A stretch of 64,000 bases of DNA, from positions 6,635,464-6,699,463 of the forward strand of contig CM049320.1 in the NCBI GenBank assembly GCA_026874595.1, written 5' to 3'. This document shows positions 34,594-47,711 of the stretch, piece by piece. The translations under genes were made by a program, and so were the position numbers. The notes beneath the pieces are model-generated. The model did not search any database and was not told the origin of the DNA. It worked only from the letters and a program-made list of their open reading frames with translations. Numbering within the stretch: the stretch's first letter is position 1; each line of letters opens with the position of its first letter. Source of the DNA: Sipunculus nudus. Taxonomy: Eukaryota; Annelida; Sipuncula; Golfingiida; Sipunculidae.

Positions 34594-35925
34594 CTGTAAT
34601 TAGAGCCAATGATGGTTACTAGGAGTCATGATTTCTGCGTCAAATCAAGCTAATTGGTTACTCGGAAATGGTAGGACTTTTAAATAATCATTAATTTTAC
34701 CATTTCATTGACTTTTTAAGGATGTTAACAAGATTAAAATACGCAATGTTAATTCTGTTAAATCTTCGCACAAAAATTAAGTTATCATTCAGTAAGAAAA
34801 TAATGAGTATATACTGCATATACTTTACATTTGCGTTGTACTTGTTTCTAGATATTCAATACAAGTGACCCATTGGTCAGGAAATAAGCTGGTGGGTGCA
34901 AGCTACGACCCTCTCACATCTGGATTGACATCCTTAGATCTAAGGGAAAGAAAGAAGATAACAAATTGACAGAATCAGTATAGACTGTTTTATTCGGTAA
35001 GGAAAATGTAAATGTCGAAAGTTCAAAAACAGTTTGAAGAAAATATTTTTTAAATATACATTAATATATGAGAATGACAAAAAGTCCTTTGATTTCAAAA
35101 TATAAACCATTTATTTGAAAAGTTCAAACTGTACAGATTTTTCTATACGGGGGACACGAAAATGCGGTCTAGAAAAATTTAAATAAAAATTACCAATAAC
35201 ATCTTGAAATATAAATTGCAACATACCATATATTTTTATAAAATATGTGAATCTGGTCTACCAGTGAAATAGCAATAGCTTACTCTTCGTATACAGTCAA
35301 AGCATGAGAAATTTTCATGAAAGGGATGAACTTGATATAAAGTGTCAGGTGGCTATGATAGATGCAAGGATATTTTATTCGTATGCAGGGCAGCACCCCA
35401 AAAAATTGAAAGCGTGTGCCCCATGCACTCTTAGAACAAAAATATCAATCTGGACCCCTAAAGGATTCTTCGGGGTGGACTGAGTGGGGAAACTTGTGAG
35501 GTTCAAGCTTGAACCTTGAGGACGGGTTCCTTTAGGAACCTCTCGAGATTTAAAAAAAAATCTTCTATGGTTCCATCTTGAACCTCTTAAGAGGTTCCTT
35601 ACGGAACATTTCAAGGTTTTTATGGTAGACTGAGTTTGTATTCTTGAAAGGTTTTTGACGGAACCTCTTGTGTAGGGTTCTTCACAAAATCTTCCAGGTT
35701 TTACTTTAAAAAAAACATTCTACGATGTCATACCGTTCGTTTATAATAAATTAATCCAAGCTGTATTTCGACTGCAAGGTTTCTTGTAAAGTTACACTGA
35801 CCGAACGTTTGGCTGTGATTGAATATGAGACGTCAACCTTCTAATTCGCATTCAACCGCTAACTACACATATCTGTACAAAGGTAATTACAACCAGCTCA
35901 ATAACACTAGTGTATATTTTTTCAA

Positions 35926-36057
35926 GTACAAGCGTTCTTCGTGATGGACAGCGCCGATCATCTTGACGCTCTCTCCTTCACGTTGCCCATGCTGAGAAAG
36001 AATGGGGAACATATACATGTCACAGTTAGAAATGTCAAGGTTTACGGCAAACAATGA
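35926..36057 (+). pseudogene. Decayed terminal exon paralogue (unit 2)
   Basis: Copy of 11455-11586, same length, with substitutions GEHIHVTVRNVKV. It has the same CAA at the acceptor position. Confidence 0.5.
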
Positions 36058-37099
36058 GAAGGCCCCAATGGGTTTTCATGGCTATAATTTCGCTTCAATG
36101 TCGCAAATAAGATTCACCAAATGAAATCAATTCCATACTTGAAATTTGTCTGTAAGAATTTTTATGAGCCTTCTCCTGTGACATGCATCAGTAACTAAGG
36201 ACTTAAAAGAATCCTTGATCCTACACCGTCCCGATTTTCATAACAATCTATCCACCCATTTTAGACATCACGAGAACACCAGAACACTGGCAGGTTAGGA
36301 ATAAGGTTCTCATCTATTGTTGGGTAATCCTGGAGCTATTATCTGGGTAAACAAATTTGTTGACGGGCGGATGGACGGACAGATGGTTAGACGAAGAGAC
36401 AGACGAACATTAGGATTACTAACGGGCACCTGCTTATGATCAATAAACTAACCAGGCCTTGGAACACAAAATGAAACCACAGCTCAAAAACCGACATTAT
36501 TGCTCTCATTTGATAGTCTCAAAAGTAGAAAGAGAATCGCAGAAATTAAAAAAAAACACAGATGGCGCCATTGATTTCATGAAACTGACGGAATTAGTCA
36601 TGGTCAATATTCAATGCAAGATTATTGTATCCCATGCATTGCTTATCAAGATACTAGGTTTTTGTTCGGGGTGGGGTTCTTAAAGGGCACATAGATCTGA
36701 TATATGTCGCAGTGAACTTTTTAGGATTTCAAAGGGGATGTTTTTTAACTCCATAGACCTTTATATTATACTTTTGTTGGACCGGAATAACCTAACAGAC
36801 GGGTTGTATCCCTGTATGAATAGCCCTTTTCGATTTGACTAGTTGTTTATTGGAGCGTTTACATTTTAATTTATAATCGACAGCATTAATAAAAGATCAT
36901 GGAAAATATACAAAATTTCATGTATCGATCTTTTCGTTGTTCTTTTTTTAGTATCGATGTAATAAGAGATAAATATAATTAGTAGTTTTACATGCATTAG
37001 CATTCCGCCGTTTGCATTTGCAATTGCATCAGCAGTTGGTTTTTGACCCCCTCTTCCCAATACACATATAAATTACTTTAACCCAGCTAATCACCTGTC

Positions 37100-37204
37100 T
37101 TATTCGGAGAATTTACGTGTTTTCTCGTATATTAGTAAAACAGTTGGTAATTCCTCTTGTGAAAGGTTCCGTGTGACGAAGGCATCAGCTTGTTTTACAA
37201 CAAG
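37100..37204 (-). CDS. Possible terminal exon, minus strand (unit 2)
   Basis: Copy of 12629-12733, reading TRNLSQEELPTVLLIYEKTR then KFSE and stop. The frame is open further upstream to 37372 in this unit and in unit 3, but not in unit 1. Confidence 0.25.
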   Translation of the reverse strand, partial: LVVKQADAFVTRNLSQEELPTVLLIYEKTRKFSE

Positions 37205-39739
37205 CCGTAAGTAAAAAAGAGTACATGTATCTATGTTCAAAAACGGAAAAAGCATTGAACCGAAAGTGATTGATAATGCAAATACCGAATTGAAAGGGAT
37301 ATAACTGTTGGTTGTCAATACACGAAGCAGTGATAATGTCGACTCTAGACCACCCGATCCAGTCCGTGGCAAAATGTTACAAGACCGTTTTAAAGGCCAT
37401 TTGGTCTGAAATCAGTAAATTATTCTTCGTTTGCACTGTTTCTGTAATCAGACATCCCTAAGACACGAACTTATTCAAACTTTCAGAAAACCGGATCACG
37501 ATGGTGTTCCTTTTTTCAATTATATCATTTATCAATATGCCGAGCATGTTATCACCCTTTACCTAGGCACATGATAATGCAATAAGAATTAAGAGGAGAA
37601 CCTTGTACTTCCTGAGCAAACTCATCTTTTCCTAGGCGTATTGGCTTTGATGGATCGACAATGAAATCGACATGCACATAAATTTATTATTAAATCGCAC
37701 GACAATGAACTCGTTATCATTGTGTCGTCATAGAGCCCCGATTGCCTTTATAAACACAATTATAAAGTCGATGTTGATTGATAACCTTCTTTTACGCCCA
37801 CCAAATTTGAAGCCTGATCTCATAATCGACAAACCATTATTATTGATTATACTGTGTAATTTTATCAAACGTTTTTTATTGTGCAAAAATGTTTGTATGT
37901 TTATTGCTTTACAACACCAATTGATCCACATTTCTCCTAAATAATTGAACTAGAATGTTCTCCTTGGCTTTCGAATATAGCCCCCCCCCCCACTATCAAC
38001 ACCCAAATAATCTCAGTAATTGAAGGGTGAAGGACTTATTTGTATTTTCTTATTTTTTACACCTTTATATGTCAACACGTAAGCCGTTACGATGCATACA
38101 TTCATCCGACCCCCTATCGTTTGTATTTAGGTAACATTGTTCCCGATGGTTGATCTTTCTATGATTGATTCTTTGAGTTTCGCCGATGATTACCTAACTC
38201 AAAAATTGGTAAGACTCCTTTATATTGAGATTTCTACCTCATCTTTGTTGCTCTGTGATCGCAAAACCCAGTCAGGGTTTACCATTTTAGAAGGTGAATG
38301 TTATGTGTAAAACCAGCACCGTCATTTGGGTAAAGGTTACTTACAATCAAGTACAATGGATCAGCGAGTTGCATCAACGATCTACACCTGCGGCATTTAT
38401 GTAGACTGCGCTTTTCACCTGCGATGTTTAACATAGCACTTTGCCACGTAAAAGTGCGTCATACAAAAATACATGTAAGATCATTTACTTTACAACCCGT
38501 AGATGGCAGCATTAGTCTATGACAAGGAGTACTCCATGGAAACACGTCTACAGCTTCGACCAAAAAGCATCAATTCATTGGATATTAACGCTACATTTAA
38601 AAGCTATATGTTAAATAACGAAAGATTACAATTATTGTAAATGGTTTGTTATGATCAGGATTATAGCTAGCATAAAAAGAAAATCAACAACTTTCTGGAA
38701 CACATGGCATATATTAACTGCGATATTAAATGTAATAAATACAGCTTCTGCGAGAGTCGGATGAATTACAAAGAATCCTTAAAAAGCATACTGAAATGGA
38801 CACCATATCATACGACAACGTCGTACGGTATTAATGTCGTAAATAAGCTGATACAGATAAAAATAATGTCTTATCACTAATGCATTAAGTCTTAGATGGG
38901 AAAATTAACCTGATAAGCCAGTCGAAGTACCATGTACACCTAAACCAAAATGAAAGGCCTAAGCATGATTCAAAAACGGGCATCATTGATATGGCAGTCA
39001 AACAGAGAACATTGTGTATAATTCAGATTGACGTGGAAAAACAGCATGACTTTACGTTCCTGTGAATGCACTATTCAGTAGGCATTTATGTTGGGATGCT
39101 TAACCTAACTTTGGATTCAAGAAACGTGAAGACAGATTTGCCAATATGCAGAGTTCAAACAGATTTTTTGTGCGCGCGAGGTAGATGTTATATATTAAAA
39201 GTTAACGATTGGCCTTGTTGTGTCAAGAAGGGACACTGTACTTTAGGCTTTGAAGCGCCAAAAATGACGAAAATATTTGCACTCACAAAGAGCTTTACAG
39301 TGCGGTCCTCGATGCCAGATGAAATGTCACTCTCACGCTTGCACGCTTTTCGTGGTCACTCGGATCTCAGAATGCCGAAATGGCACTTGTGTAAATGTTT
39401 AGATTTAATAATCTGAAAGTATTTCCACGTTTCAAGCAGGAACTAGTATCAGTCCTCATTCTGTTTAACAAAACTTGTCAGCATCTTGATAAGAAATTAT
39501 TCCCTTCCGTCTGATGACACTTGACAGACTGACACAATATAATGTGTAACCTGTTAAAGCATAAAGACAAAATGGAGCCGCTCCCATAGTGGTTTCACTG
39601 CAGCTGCTGCTTTTTAAGTATTGCACTTGTTGTACAATGATTTTTTTTGTCATTCTGTGCTCAGTCTCTAAACAAAATTATTGGAGTTACATTGAATGAT
39701 TTTTTTTACCTATAACTTAATGTTTCCACTCGCTTGTAG

Positions 39740-40052
39740 GGAGTCTCGGTGCACGGATTATTCATATCTGCAGTCCTACGCGGATCGAATGAACCCTCGC
39801 TATGCCAGACTATGGATAATTTTACTTCCCTCGGAAACCGATCTAAAATTACATGCGGATTTATGTCTTACGCGGAAAAAAAATAGTCTACAAATGCGGA
39901 AATTTACCAGCAAACACACTATCCGGCAGGGTATGAATGCCAACTCTTGCACAGTTGCTACTGTTGTTGTCACTGTGGAGACTACTGCTGGGCGGCAGCA
40001 ACATCACTTACCTTCAGTGACGCCTTTCGGCAAAACGAGTTTCTATAAATGA
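39740..40052 (+). pseudogene. Indel-bearing copy of the 104-codon candidate exon (unit 2)
   Basis: One base is inserted near 39760. A later single-base deletion (CTAAAATTAC) and a single-base insertion (GGAAAAAAAATAG) cancel each other, so the second half keeps the same frame and stop as unit 3. Confidence 0.3.
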
Positions 40053-40334
40053 AGGCCTATCTCTCCATATGAGTGCAACGACGTACACCAGAATGAATAT
40101 CACTTTATAAAATTGAACTTCCACGTATCTCGTGTCACTAAGACCAGGTGGATTTAATTTTTGGCCGAGATCCCCTGAGATCCAATCGATATCCTACGCC
40201 GTTTAAGGTGGTCTCCACTCCAACAGAAATGTACAAATCAACTACATTTAGAGCATGCGAAACAAAGATTAAGAAGTCGGATAAGTCGTGAGCGTGGCCA
40301 GGGTACGTCTCCGATCGGCATCCTACTGGCTACG

Positions 40335-40441
40335 CCCCTATATATAATTTGATGATTTTCCTGGATATTCCATTAGCAGTTATTGAATTGACACAAGTAT
40401 ATCATTATATCCAGTCCATGCAGTGGTTAAGATCTAATTCC
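40335..40441. other. 107-bp insertion private to unit 2
   Basis: Units 1 and 3 read CTGGCTACGGTCCCGCTTAC. Unit 2 has 107 extra bases, AT-rich, replacing two G's. No terminal inverted repeats or target duplication are evident, so its origin is unknown. Confidence 0.8.
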
Positions 40442-40755
40442 TCCCGCTTACAGGACCATTTAAGTTGCTTTTTCTCTGTTCCAACGCCAAAAATAGGTAT
40501 CGCCACCCCGCGGTTAATTATACAGCTTATTTCCAGTTTTCTGGCAGGCTATTTTATGATAACATGTGACCCTAGGTTGCGTCTTTTGGTACAGATATCA
40601 TGTTTCATTTGGCACATATAACAGAAAACATGAATATTCAAGCCGCGACAGGACTAGCATTTCATTGATACAATATATCCTTCAGTCAATTTGTTCTTAT
40701 TTACATTATTGACCTTGAATATTGGAAATCTTGCATGAATTTCTTAACTTTAAGC

Positions 40756-40932
40756 AGTATAAAGTGCAACTGTGGTAGTAGTTCATGCTACGGCGCTGGT
40801 CGTTATAGTCAGGATAGAGCTTTTCCTGACACTTCCACTTCAGATCGGAGCCGACTTACAGGGATTTTCGGGGTTTTTTACATTGACAGAGAAGATAATA
40901 TTAAGCCTATCGCAAATCATCCTAAAATATAG
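40756..40932 (+). pseudogene. Cys-rich exon candidate with two lost cysteines (unit 2)
   Basis: Copy of 16182-16358. TGC/TGT codons have become TAT (GRYSQD) and TCC (DTSTSD). The frame is still open to the same stop. Confidence 0.3.
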
Positions 40933-42634
40933 GACTTATCATATGCTTTCAAACCTGTCGAATCGCCTTTGAAAATTACTTTTAAATGGAAAGGATCTTG
41001 ATTTATTAGCTTTTGCCCATGAACACCATCTTGAGAATAACATCTTCAGCCTAAGATATATAAGAGAATCGAATCATGTAAATTTAAATGACTGTCCTAC
41101 TATATCCAAAATAGGTTCTCAATTAAATGAATCAAAATAATATTATTCCTTGTGATTATTCCGTATATAAAGAACCCATTATTTCCACATTTTAAGGAGA
41201 AAATACATCCATACATTTATTGTAAAAGTATGATTGATTTTAGCAATCTTAATCCGGCGATCATATACCAGTCACCGTGTCACTCAATGAGTATATTCGC
41301 AAGTGACATTTTCATTAATGATCGTTGTTATTTAATACATAAAAACATTAGAAAACAATACGTTTAAACAAGTGGACATGTTTAAAAAAAAACTATGTTG
41401 AAACAATGGACATGTTACACCCAGACACTCGATATAGATATTTGTATCCCATTCTGTCACCCTTACGATTTACTGCTAATCTCAAATTTTAGCTTAAACA
41501 CTTCGTTATTTATGTTGTCCATTTTAAAAAAACAATCACTGCAAGCAATAATGACAAAAAGCTAAACCATTTTTTTACTTGGTGCATCCTACTTAGAGGA
41601 TGTATAGAACGGCATTACAGAGTTCAATATCCGTTTGTTATATATAATATATGGATTTCCTTTTAAATGCACACAAATTTAAATAATTCTTAACAATTAC
41701 ATCAAATCACTGACAATTATTATTGCAGGTGTGAAAAACACCTATCACTTTAACTATGACTCTTCATTGTATACACAGGGCAGACCTGCGCATTCAAGGT
41801 GAAGCCAGGGTTGGGAAATAAGGGTTCCATACCAGCAAACCTTATTTAAAAAAAAACATTAAAATGGTCTCTGGGTCTGGGAAGTGATCCAAACCGAAAT
41901 ATTTTGTTTCAAACCTTTGCAAAACGTTGTTGTGAACGGAAAAGGAGGATGCCCCCAGACCCCCTGTGTCAAATCAGCTAGTGGCATTTTCACACCTTTG
42001 GACAAGAAATTAAAAATTAGCTCTCAATACCGATTAAACTCTGACTAGAAATCCGAGTAGGGATTACTGATTTAAATTTATACCAAAACCAACATCATAA
42101 CAATGAAGATACACAACGTTTCACTTGAATTTCACTATTATTAAAAAAAATGTTTTTCGTTATCATATCATCCATCCATCCACATAATCAAGTTTCATAC
42201 ATCTCGCTTATTTCCTTTGTGTGTGTCTATGTTCAGCACTAGCATCTTCATTATGGGAACATGATTATCTTGTTGCCTTATTTGGTCATGTTTAATACAG
42301 ATTAAATTGGTGAGCTCGATACAATACTAGTTATAATATGCACAAACCCATAAATTAACTTTCAAATAAATGTAAACAGACAGGTCGGATAAATAAATTG
42401 AAATCTATTATTTCCAGATATTTTGTGCATACATTTTATACACAAAGCAGACATTTGTAAAGAATTAAAGCTTGTGAATGAGAAAGTATTCTATACTCTT
42501 CTGGATGGTACTATGTTTGATGGAATTGTTTCTTATCTTGTGTCATTTCAGCAGTATCAAAACATGGACCGAGGGTCATTTATCAGTCTATGTGGACAAA
42601 AACTGGATAATTCAAAGCATTCACCAGAATTTAC

Positions 42635-42777
42635 CTAAGAATGTTTCTAAATCTGAGTGACTTCTGAAAACATGTTTGAGAGACGGTTCCTGTGACTCTC
42701 ACGGTGCCGTTCGGTATCAACAAGTGCCTGCGGTTGCCGTGGCGACAGGAAGATACGTCATCAGTTTCCGACGACAA
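42635..42777 (-). CDS. Possible minus-strand exon, 143 bp (unit 2)
   Basis: The acceptor GTAGTCACAG precedes 42777 and a consensus donor, CTTAG followed by GTAAAT, follows 42635. The frame reads LSSETDDVSSCRHGNRRH, then LLIPNGTVRVTGTVSQTCF, with two cysteines. The unit 3 copy (59748-59890) has identical boundaries. In unit 1 the 5' part is removed by the 340-bp deletion. A plus-strand frame over the same GC-rich bases (GSCDSHGAVRYQQVPAVAVA) is also open, so the strand rests on the splice sites. Family unknown. Confidence 0.3.
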
Positions 42778-43108
42778 CTGTGACTACTGGAAGTGTAAAG
42801 ATAAAATGAAACCATTGACGGCTAGAGGTCTCTCATAATCCTTTAACACAGACTTTTCATAAGCAATGTACTTGTCAGCGCTACTCGTATTTTTTTTATC
42901 ATTCCTCTGATGGACCTAACCAAGAATTTATTTGTTCATGTGTCCTCCTAACTAGACTGTATCTGACCACAGCAGGATGAAAAACAAGAAAACAGGTGGC
43001 ACTTACATCAATTCCTTTATTTACAGACATTTATATTGTATTTTACTGTGCATTTTCTCGGTCTCCATTTCTATAGACATTTATATTTATTTAGATTATC
43101 ATTTCAGA
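42768..43108. other. 340-bp segment absent from unit 1
   Basis: Present in unit 2 and, with small changes, in unit 3 (about 59881-60210). In unit 1 TTTCCG at about 18355 joins directly to CAGACATTTGATT. The segment contains three AGACATTT-type motifs near its right end, which may have helped the deletion. No gene is seen in it; the unit 3 open frame 59979-60233 is not conserved in unit 2. Confidence 0.7.
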
Positions 43109-45193
43109 CATTTGATTAAAGCCGTTCAGGGTGAAAGGAATTATACGTAGTTGACACATCTAATTTTATCATTAATACTATCAATATTGTTTAAATTTTC
43201 ATACCTGACCTCACAAGCAAATGTTGCCCTATATTTGGCTCTCAGCCTCGGCATATTCCTGCCTAGCACGTTAATTTAAACATATCATATATCCTCTTAT
43301 TACAGTTCAGATGCGATAATGTACATGTTTGTATTCATTGTAATATTAGGAGTAGATTAAAAATGAAGAAAAGTCTGATCAACAGGGGTGTAACAATACA
43401 CAGAAGATACCATGCATTGAAATGCTAGCCCTCGATTAAATCGATTATTAAGCTCTGATTCGATTCATTTCGAATATTAATTTTATTTTCTGCATGTACT
43501 ACCCCGAAGGCCTGTGTGACCTTTCAAATATGACAAAGCAGTTATCGATGTCGAAGCTCTTTAAAAAAACAGCTTTAAATAAGCTAACCACATATTCTTT
43601 ATCCATTGAATGCTAAGTGTTCACGTAAAATCAAATGAAGTTGGTGAACTGTCTAGGGACAGACATTGGCCAATGACAAAACAAGACTAGAGTGGCATGT
43701 GAGACTGAATTTCTACCTTGGTGGAATTTTAGCCATATTCTCTGCACATAACTTTTATATTAAATCCTATATATTGTCACTGAATGTCAAACGGGATCGT
43801 GGGGGGGGGGGGGGGAGGATGGGGGGGGGGGGGCGGGCCACCATTGTTATTTGTTCGTTGTTAACGGAGTTTGATGAAATTTTCTGGATAGCTCAGCAAT
43901 GAAACAAGGAACAATTGATTAAATTTGGGGCCGATCCATGCGTAAAAAAGCTCTGGTGATTTTTTTTTGGGGGGGGGGAGGGGGTCTTTTGCATATTTGC
44001 TTACAATTAGATTTAGCAGGTGACGATATTAACATATTTCGAGAGAGTCGTGACGTCATAAAGCACAAGGACATCACTCCATGTGTACGTGCCGTTTCCC
44101 TGAAAGGTGTCAGTATATCAACGTAAAACAGGATTGCGGGACACGGTTGTTTGTAGTTGTTTTAATAGTCCGGGGCCCTGTTTTAATAAGAAAATAAATG
44201 ATTTAAGCTCCCCCAAAAAAACCCACCCCAACAGGGACTAAAAACCCGACTTTGGCAAGTTTCGAGGGCTAGTTTCTTCAGTAGTAGCGTGTAAGATTCC
44301 TTATCTACTGAATATGGAATATGTGTTGAGAGATTTCATATGAACCTGCTCGGCTAAGATTCGAAGGCTAGTTTCTTCAGTAGTGCGTGTAAGATTCCTT
44401 TTCTACGGAATATGGATCGTGTGTTGAGAGATTTCATATGAACCTGCACGGCGACATGCATTTTTTCTTTGTGATGCCCCTTAATAACATCCGTAAAAAA
44501 ATCGGTTAAAAGTACAGTACAGGTGACCTGACTAAAACTGTCTTCCCGTCTGATGGTGTGTCCTTATTTTTCTCGCTCCCACGTGAAGCTTACTTAAGGA
44601 TTGCACAAATTTTATCAGATGAACATAAAAGTAAGACAATATAAAACTTTTTTTTTTCAAATAAAAAAATAAGGTAGAGTAATGGCAGTTCGTGGCAATT
44701 CACTTATATTGCACTTTTACCCAAATTCGCTACGTGTATCGATCGCGTGTTCGTGGCAGTTCACTAATATTGCACTTTTACCAAAATTCGCTACGTGTAG
44801 CGATCGTTCTTGCTGGATATAAAAGCATTCCGGTTGCCGGGTCCGCGCATGAGGAATCTCAAAACGTTTACCGATTTTATACGCTTTCCCGTACATCTTA
44901 GCTTTAGTCTGCAAATATATTCGACTTTGCCTGTTTATTACTTCTCCCTGGCGGCAGGGGTAATGTTTTTGCGAGTGTTGTTTTGTTTCATTGCCTGTTA
45001 GCACTAATAGTTAAACACTTGACGGATTTTGATGATGAAATCTTCAGAATAGCAATGATCGAAGGAAAAATTGATTAAATAATGATACAAAAACTTTCTT
45101 GATCCAGGAGTATTTTGAAAGAAAATACCGCTATAAGGCTAATGAACTGATTTAACGGAGGTCTGCGCTCTCTGAGTGTTTTTTTTTTTCTAG

Positions 45194-45403
45194 TTGAAGG
45201 ATGCGACACTGGTATGGGATACATCTATGTACCGTTTTCAGGAATCTCCTGCTTCCGGCTTCAAGTATAGGAAAAGAACAACTGGAAAGATACAAACAGT
45301 TGGTGTAACCAGGAGTGATCTGGTTTCCATAGAAACGAAGAAGGAGCAGGAACATCTGGCTGGCGTCATCAGGCGCAACTCACGTCTCTATCCCACTGCT
45401 TAA
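45194..45403 (+). pseudogene. Decayed C-type lectin domain exon (unit 2)
   Basis: Copy of 20432-20641 carrying the same frame breaks within the WKDTNSWC region. Confidence 0.55.
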
Positions 45404-45816
45404 TAACATGAATTATAATAATAATAAGAAGAATAAAGTAATTATAATTATAGTCAGTACATAATAAAAATTATTATTATTATTATTATTATTATTAATA
45501 TTATATTATAAACGTATGCAGAATAATTTTCACAGTAGCTTTTAGATAAAATCGCGGAAAATGTTTGAAGTATAATACCCCGGAAAATTTTATTGTTAAC
45601 AATGTCTAAATTAATGTTTACTTTATCATACAGTCGCTTGTCTTAATGAAAATATAACCTTTTATTATGTAACAACTTATTTGAGCTCGAATTGTATAAT
45701 ATAGTATACTTTGAAATAAAATGTTTTGCCATGTTATTTTTCGTGTAATGCTTGCTTGTTAGTTAGTGTTGTTTTAAGAGGCTTAGAGCAAGAACAAATA
45801 TTGGGTTTGTGGACAG

Positions 45817-46023
45817 GTGGAACGTGAAATATTCCATGGACCTGGGGCAGTACTCACAGAGAACTTATTACACACACTAGCTGAACAATTGCAGAAACTT
45901 TCTGGCGATGCAGACCAAACTTCTTGTCCTTGTAAGCAGAAGATTTTATTCGCGCGCGACGATCATGAACACGGAATCTTCTTATTGACTCATCTTCGAG
46001 TCCGAAACATGCGAGACCTGTGA
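45817..46023 (+). CDS. Possible terminal exon, 69 codons, unknown (unit 2)
   Basis: The acceptor TTTGTGGACAG is followed by an open frame to a stop at 46021-46023. It reads VEREIFHGPGAVLTENLLHT, then LAEQLQKLSGDADQTSCPC; a basic tail ends in HLRVRNMRDL. An AATAAA lies about 140 bp downstream (near 46165), as expected after a terminal exon. Alternatively the exon could end at the donor-like CTTGTAAGC inside it. It lies just downstream of the lectin-like pseudoexon on the same strand. No family is recognised. Unit 3 keeps the frame; unit 1 has lost 65 bp. Confidence 0.35.
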   Translation: MEREIFHGPGAVLTENLLHTLAEQLQKLSGDADQTSCPCKQKILFARDDHEHGIFLLTHLRVRNMRDL

Positions 46024-47297
46024 TCTAATATTCTAAATCTGAGCGTTCATTCACACGTTTATTTTACACCTATTTTATTGCGCTTTTGATTCGAATAGTG
46101 AAGTTACCTTCAAGAATAAGAAATTATGATTCTTCTTAATATGTTTAAAAAGTCTCTCTGGAAGAATAAAATTTTGCGCTGTTTACACGTAGGCTCCTCA
46201 TGTTATTATTTTTGCATACTTATTTTTTTAATTGTATTGTAAACCTTTAGACAAGATAATTGATTTCTTGTAAGTGTCAACATGAAGGTTAAATAAAAAC
46301 ACTGCATTGATGAAACGCTTTCAGTTTATTTGTTGTGGTAATCCAAGGTCTGTGATGTCCTCTTTGGAACAAATGCACGGTTTTGTGATGTCCTCTTTGG
46401 AACAAGTGCACGGTTTTGAAATGATGCCTTCAGCATTTGAAAAATAATGTTATGGAGAGCAAATGCGTGTTCTCTGCTCCTTTAAATTATATGTAACGGG
46501 ATCAGATTGCCTTCAAAGTGTAAACAGAGAAAAAAACATGTATTTATTGTTTTAATCACATACTATTACATAGACGTAAATGTACCGCTAGTGCGTGAGA
46601 ACGTGTAATTTATGCAGAAATATATGTTTAATTCAGGACTGGCTTAAAAGTAAATCTGATTTTGATCTCATCAAGACAGCCATTGGGTGCTCTTCCTTTA
46701 TATTATTTTAAGGTGAGCAGCAACAGAAAATAAAGCTCGAATGTGAACGGTCGGGTGTCATTACTATATTAAACAAGTAACAGGTTGTTTTTGCAAAACA
46801 AAAAGAGAGATATGTCTCCCCTCCCTATGAGCCTCCCGTCCCTAAAGGGGAAAATACGGACTAAGTCAGAGTATTCACAAATTATTTCAATTTCGACTGA
46901 TTTTACCTTGAAGATGAAGGTCCCGTTTATTTTAAAACATCCGAGATTTTATAGAAACATTTCACAAGTCGAATTTCTTGAGAATATACTGTTTGGTTCA
47001 AAAGTTGTAGCGTTCACAAATAATTTCTGTTCCAGCTGGTTTGACCGTGAAGATCTATGTAAAATTCATAGGTTTTCGAACTTGCCAAAGAACTTGGTTG
47101 AAACAAGTAGAGCAAAAAAATTGAGGAGAAAATATGCGATACATTAAAAGTTATGCGGTTCCCAAAAATATCGTGTTTGTTTTTCATCTCACCCAAGGGT
47201 TGTATATATTTAGTTACAAAACTGTCACTGATAAAGTCTCTTCTGCAGTTTTTAAATGTTCATTTATTTGTTGAAAGCCAATGAGGCTTCAATAAGT

Positions 47298-47429
47298 TTA
47301 CTCCGGGACGAAGACCTTGACATTTTTGCCAATGACTTGCACCTGGTCACCGTGCAACTTTATCAAAGGTAGCAGGAAGTATAACACGTCCGCTTGGTCC
47401 GCTCCTGGCATCACAATAAACGCGTGCAC
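47298..47429 (-). CDS. Terminal coding exon, 132 bp (unit 2)
   Basis: Copy of 22485-22616 with only one difference, a synonymous GGT to GGC in IGKNV. Upstream on the minus strand are the two-copy array (48969-49213) and the 193-bp exon at 51467-51659. Confidence 0.6.
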   Translation of the reverse strand: MHAFIVMPGADQADVLYFLLPLIKLHGDQVQVIGKNVKVFVPE

Positions 47430-47647
47430 CTGAATAAAGATATAGTCGAAACATAATAATCAAGCTTAATGACACCATTATATCCTTATAATTATATTAA
47501 TTTCAACACCATAATACAGTCACTTGTTCACGGTCACGTTTCGTTTTTACTCTGTATATAAGACTACGTTCGAACCCCATCTCGAAAATGCGACCACTAC
47601 ATCGAGGTCTCATTGGTGGTTATAATTTCGAAATTTTACTTTCTCTA

Positions 47648-47711
<64 letters not shown>

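Noticed and set aside
39066-39416. 116-codon Cys-containing plus-strand frame in unit 2
   Set aside because: Interrupted by small indels in units 1 and 3, so there is no sign of constraint.
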